Shown here: positions 60,059 to 64,000 of the stretch, one piece after another | How the letters are laid out: each line of letters begins with the position of its first letter | Numbering within the stretch: the stretch's first letter is position 1 | Assembly (NCBI GenBank): GCA_954871525.1 | Contig: OX940870.1 | Location: forward strand, 6,417,501 to 6,481,500 | Reading direction: 5' to 3' | DNA from: Parietaria judaica | Taxonomy: Eukaryota; Streptophyta; Magnoliopsida; Rosales; Urticaceae | DNA length: 64,000 nucleotides | The notes under the pieces: model-generated | The model's database searches: none | What the model was told of the DNA's origin: nothing | What the model saw: only the letters and a program-made list of their open reading frames with translations | Made by a program: the position numbers and the translations under genes

Positions 60059-61402
60059 ATGGCGGACACGAAGAAGTACATTTCGCAGGAGGAGCTCGCG
60101 GCCCATAACAAGCCCGGCGATCTCTGGATCTCCATCCACGGCAAGATCTACGATGTCTCAGAGTGGGCCAACCGCCATCCCGGCGGCGAGCTCCCGCTCC
60201 TCAGCCTAGCCGGGAAGGAGGCCACCGACGCCTTCGTCGCCTACCACGCCGGCCACGTGTGGCAGTACCTGGACCAGTTCCACACCGGCTTCCACCTCGC
60301 GGGCTACGCCGTCTCCGACGTCTCCCGCGACTACCGCAACCTCGCCGGCCACTTCACCAAGATCGGCCTCTTCGAACAGAAGGGCCATGTCACGCTGCTC
60401 ACCTTCTGCGCCATTGTGCTCATGTTCGCCGCCTCTGTGTACGGCGTCGTCTGCTCCGACAGCACGCTCGTGCACATGGCCGCCGGCGCGCTGATGGGTT
60501 TCTTGTGGATTCAGAGCGGGTGGATTGGCCACGACTCGGGGCATTACCGGGTGATGACGACGCGCGGGTACAACCGGTTCGTCCAGGTCCTCACCGGGAA
60601 CTGCCTCGCTGGGATCAGCATTGAATGGTGGAAGTGGAACCACAACGCGCACCACATCTCCTGCAACAGCCTGGATTTCGACCCTGATGTGCAGCACATG
60701 CCGTTCTTCGCCATCTCGTCGAAGTTCTTTGCCTCGCTCCGGTCCTGCTTCTACGAGAGGATGATGAACTTCGATGCCGCCTCTCGCTTCCTCGTGAGCT
60801 ACCAGCACTGGACTTTCTACCCCGTCATGTGCCTCGCCAGGCTCAACCTCTTCGGCCAGTCCTTCGCTTTGCTCTTCTCCAGCCGGAAAGTTCCCAATCG
60901 CGGCCAGGAGATTCTCGGGCTCGCTACGTTCTGGATTTGGTACCCTCTGCTAGTCTCCTACCTCCCGAGCTGGAGCGAGAGAGCCATGTTCGTCTTGCTC
61001 AGCTTCTCCGTCACGGGCATTCAACACGTCCAGTTCACGCTTAACCACTTCTCGTCCAGCGTCTACTTGGGGCCGCCCAACGGCAACGACTGGTTCGAGA
61101 AGCAGACGGAAGGGACGCTCAACATCGGGTGCCCCTCATGGATGGACTGGTTCCACGGCGGGCTGCAGTTCCAGATAGAGCACCACCTCTTCCCTCGGAT
61201 GCCTCGGTGCCAGCTGAGGAAGGTCTCGCCCTTCGTGGTCGAGCTCTGCAAGAAGCACAACCTGCCGTACAACAGCGCGTCGTTCCTCAAGGCCAACGTC
61301 ATGACGGTCAACACACTCAGAGCCGCCGCTCTCCAGGCGCGCGACCTCACGAACCCCATCCCGAAGAACTTGGTTTGGGAGGCCGTCAAGACCCACGGGT
61401 GA
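60059..61402 (+). CDS. SLD: Cytochrome b5-fused sphingolipid delta-8 desaturase, copy 3
   Basis: Intronless, 447 residues, with heme motif HPGG at 40-43, HDSGH, HNAHH and QIEHH all intact. It is the most GC-rich copy and the most diverged towards the C-terminus (LQARDLTNPIPKNLVWEAVK against LEARDLANPVPKNLVWEAVN in the others). Before the second His box it has SIEWWKWNHNAHH where copies 1 and 2 have SIGWWRWNHNAHH, and the loop after HDSGH (MTTRGYNRFVQVLTGN) is unlike theirs. These changes lie next to the active site, so substrate or stereochemical preference could differ. A foldback transposon lies 370 bp upstream. Confidence 0.92.
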   Translation: MADTKKYISQEELAAHNKPGDLWISIHGKIYDVSEWANRHPGGELPLLSLAGKEATDAFVAYHAGHVWQYLDQFHTGFHLAGYAVSDVSRDYRNLAGHFTKIGLFEQKGHVTLLTFCAIVLMFAASVYGVVCSDSTLVHMAAGALMGFLWIQSGWIGHDSGHYRVMTTRGYNRFVQVLTGNCLAGISIEWWKWNHNAHHISCNSLDFDPDVQHMPFFAISSKFFASLRSCFYERMMNFDAASRFLVSYQHWTFYPVMCLARLNLFGQSFALLFSSRKVPNRGQEILGLATFWIWYPLLVSYLPSWSERAMFVLLSFSVTGIQHVQFTLNHFSSSVYLGPPNGNDWFEKQTEGTLNIGCPSWMDWFHGGLQFQIEHHLFPRMPRCQLRKVSPFVVELCKKHNLPYNSASFLKANVMTVNTLRAAALQARDLTNPIPKNLVWEAVKTHG

Positions 61403-63600
61403 GGGAGCGGGGCGGGGTCTCGTGTGTTGCTTGGAGGGGTCATCTGCTTATTCTTCAATCTACCAAGTTCGTCGAATCGGCTTTTGTTGTTGTTTAGGTG
61501 ACGAGCAATACGTAAGATTATGTTGAAGAATAAAGGAGAGAAACAGGGCATGGTTCGATTTCATGTAAAGTCTCTGTATGCAATTTAGTTTCGATCTTGG
61601 GCTTCTGGTTCTGATTGATTGATATAGCTATGGAAATTCCTGATTGTTTTTGATACACTTGAAGAACCAACTTCGGATAGTTTCAAAGCTTTGAAAACTA
61701 TCAACTCTTGTCTTTTCCAGGCCATACTTTATTTGGAAAACCCCATAAGATTTAGCTTTATGAAACATTATAATTTTCATGTCTGCATAAATTAAATACA
61801 TTATTTCCTCTTTGAAAGCTGCTGTTTCTTGTAACATGTAATTGCTTATCAGATTGATTTTCAGAGGAAATGATCGGCACCGCTAGTTTTGTACATTTAT
61901 TTTTCGGGCAAATTAAGGTCCCTGATTGTGATTGATTATAACAGAATTCAGGGGGAGAAGAATGAACTGTGCATTCTCATTCTTTCACCTTAGAAATAAC
62001 AAGTTGGCGCGCTTTGAGCAGAGCAAGCACGATTTTTACGATCGGAGTCGGAAATAGAATAATTTCTGATGCATTTTCATGGTCTGCTCGGAGCAGTAAT
62101 GTTGCAGAGCTTGTTTACAAATTTAAAATATCCTAGTCCATGACAAGATATGTTATGGCGGCAAGCCTTTGAGAATGATTCTACCGTGTCGCACTTATCG
62201 AGCTTATTCATACGACTAGTTACTCGTGGAATCGCACACTGCTGTTTCTATCTTTAATCCAGTTGCAGTTCCAATTTTGATCATTAATTGAAGGGATCAG
62301 TTTAGCTTTTATAATCTGAAAAAAAAATCATGTTGGAATTATTCATTAGAACTTCTTGTGTTGCAAGAAACTGTTACAAGATAGTAAAGCCTTGATCTTT
62401 CTTGTGTTGCAAGAAACTGTTAAACCGACCGTTTATCTATTGCTCACTTGTTCTTATGATGTTTAAATCATGTGAGCATCGGTAAGATTCAGTTCAACAC
62501 TTGATTTTAATAAGACCGGTGACAATGACGACGTAAGGAACTACCATTCGGCCTGAACCTGAACTGCGAATGCCACACATGAATATGTGACGATCAGTAG
62601 TTACAAGAATATAATAGTTGCAGGCAGTGGCGGACCCAGCCATGTCCGGGGGTGGCTAATGTCACCCCAGATCCTAAAACCCCAGATCCTCCGGCGGAAT
62701 ATTTAAATAATTATGCGTTAGTTTTTTTGCTCGCTACGTAATAAAAAAAATATCACTATCGAATCTAAGAGCTCTAATAAAATATTCTCTTTGCTCACTA
62801 CTGTGTTAAAATACTACGATGTATAATTTAATTCTGTGTATCGTCCCTCGGACTCGGAATCATAAGTCCACTCCTGGTTCCAAGTAGTGTCATTAGATAT
62901 GGATCATGTGTTAATGACAATGAATTCAATGTTGAGTAACAAATGGTAACATCACAGGTAACGTGTACAAAATCTTATAAATCAATGCATTCATCAGTAA
63001 TAGACTGAGTACTCTTTCGATTTTTAGGATTCTAGCTTGCTACAACGTTTTCAAGATTCTAGCTTTTCGGGAATTTCCTGATCTTAAACTGGGCCGCGGA
63101 CGATCTTCAAGCAACACCGAGAGATACTCTTACATATCTCTCGTTGCCGTTATTTGATTCTCCAATAATAACAGAACTTCATTGTTTCTTGTCTGGCAAG
63201 AAACGCGAGCTACATTCTTGTTATCTAGCCGTTGAATCGATTATAACTAGAGCCTTACTTAACAAGATAAAAATAATAATTCGTCCCCAAATTTGATCCA
63301 AATCGGATAAATTTGGGAACCGAAATTTCAGTTCCGGAACCAAAATTTGTTTTTGGTTTTATCCGCATTGCGGATCCAGTGTTATTTGGTTATGTATTTT
63401 ATGTTTATTATGGACCTATGTTTCGAAAATTTGACTTAAGCAAAAAAAAATTCTTAGTATTTCTGGATTTTTATTTTTTGTTTCAAAAACAATATTTCTA
63501 TTTTCAAAGAAACAAACAATATTTCTTAGTAATTTCCGGTTTTTTTTTTTTTTTTTTTGAAAAAATGTAATAATAAAAACAGGCATAACATAACCAGGTC
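61403..63600. other. Interval between desaturase copy 3 and the LOB-domain gene
   Basis: 2.2 kb without a gene. A 24-bp direct repeat starting TTCTTGTGTTGCAAGAAACT occurs at about 62353 and 62399. CAGTGGCGGACCCAGCC (62627) is one end of a CAGTGGCGGA-type hAT element whose other end is not seen. 63290-63350 has GGAACCGAAA/TTCCGGAACC motifs like those of the CCGG-rich elements. Confidence 0.5.
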
Positions 63601-63720
63601 ACTGACTTTGCCCAAAACCCCAACATGTAAAACCATACAATTCAAGTATTATAAAGAGACTAGAGAATCCGTTTAATCAGTTTAACCTTCGCATCCTCTC
63701 TCTCTCTTCTCTCTCTCTCC

Positions 63721-64000
63721 ATGAAAGACCACGTAATGCAGATATCCCCTTGCGGCGGCTGCAGAAACCTGCGCAGCACGTGCTCGCCGGCCGGCGTGAC
63801 GGCCCAGTTCTTTCCTCCGGGCAGCGAGGCCGACATTCCCGCAGCCAGACGTCAGCGCAGCTACAAGCGATCATCCATCGACACCATCGCCAACCACCAG
63901 CCGGAGCTCGCACGCGCCATCATCTTCCTCATCCGCGAGGCCAAGGCCCACCAAGACCGCTCCGCCCGCACGCGCCTCCACTGCCTCGTCAATGCCGCCG
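63721..64000 (+). CDS. LOB-domain (LBD) protein, diverged, 5' part
   Basis: An open frame from the ATG at 63721 runs to the window edge (93 codons). It is preceded by a CT-rich leader and a TATA-like ATTATAAAGA near 63648, about 70 bp upstream. Residues SPCGGCRNLRSTCSPAGV then TAQFFPP align with the zinc-binding start of LOB domains (SPCAACKxLRRxCxPxCVFAPYFPP). The CX2CX6C spacing is kept but the fourth Cys is Gly. Later, PELARAIIFLIREAKAHQD resembles the PxxRxDAVxSLxYEAxxRxRD region. LBD proteins are plant-specific transcription regulators. The call is from pattern similarity alone and the protein is very divergent. Confidence 0.6.
   Translation, partial: MKDHVMQISPCGGCRNLRSTCSPAGVTAQFFPPGSEADIPAARRQRSYKRSSIDTIANHQPELARAIIFLIREAKAHQDRSARTRLHCLVNAA

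Overview
The window is nuclear DNA of a flowering plant, most likely a eudicot. The genes have many short introns with GT-AG borders, and the products are plant-specific or organelle-targeted. Intergenic DNA is AT-rich and packed with plant-type transposons. The species cannot be named from the sequence.

Layout. Positions 1-1199 (minus) hold the 5' part of a cell-wall-type family GH32 enzyme (invertase or fructan exohydrolase), including the 9-nt mini-exon typical of plant invertases. Positions 1.2-9.6 kb have no gene. They contain an LTR remnant, a 2.5-kb near-perfect palindromic foldback element with a 9-bp target duplication, a second foldback element and a small hAT element. An INDETERMINATE-DOMAIN zinc-finger transcription factor lies at 10242-12439. 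A 4.4-kb hAT transposon with a transposase gene occupies 13488-17904. Copia debris (a solo LTR with intact target duplication, and a truncated copy with RNase H) fills 18.1-21.9 kb. The mitochondrial i-AAA protease FTSH4 lies at 23253-27599, followed by two non-autonomous hAT elements. Ribosomal protein L5 is at 29926-32172 and an alpha/beta hydrolase at 33318-35090.

From 38.4 to 61.4 kb there is a dispersed tandem array of three intronless cytochrome-b5-fused desaturases, best called sphingolipid delta-8 desaturases. The chloroplast sulfolipid gene SQD1 sits on the minus strand between copies 1 and 2. The window ends inside a diverged LOB-domain gene (63721 onward).

The genes are ordinary single transcription units, not operons. 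The functional themes are extracellular sugar metabolism, transcription, mitochondrial proteostasis, translation, and membrane lipids (sphingolipid unsaturation and sulfolipid synthesis). No shared pathway is evident.

The most unusual content is the transposon landscape. A family of foldback elements shares the termini GGG(A/T)TAAT...ATTA(A/T)CCC; three of five have intact 9-bp target duplications, as in Mutator-like elements. Several hAT-like elements have 8-bp duplications, one of them made almost entirely of TCGCGA motifs. All coordinates, exon borders and duplications were read by eye; no alignments or database searches were run.
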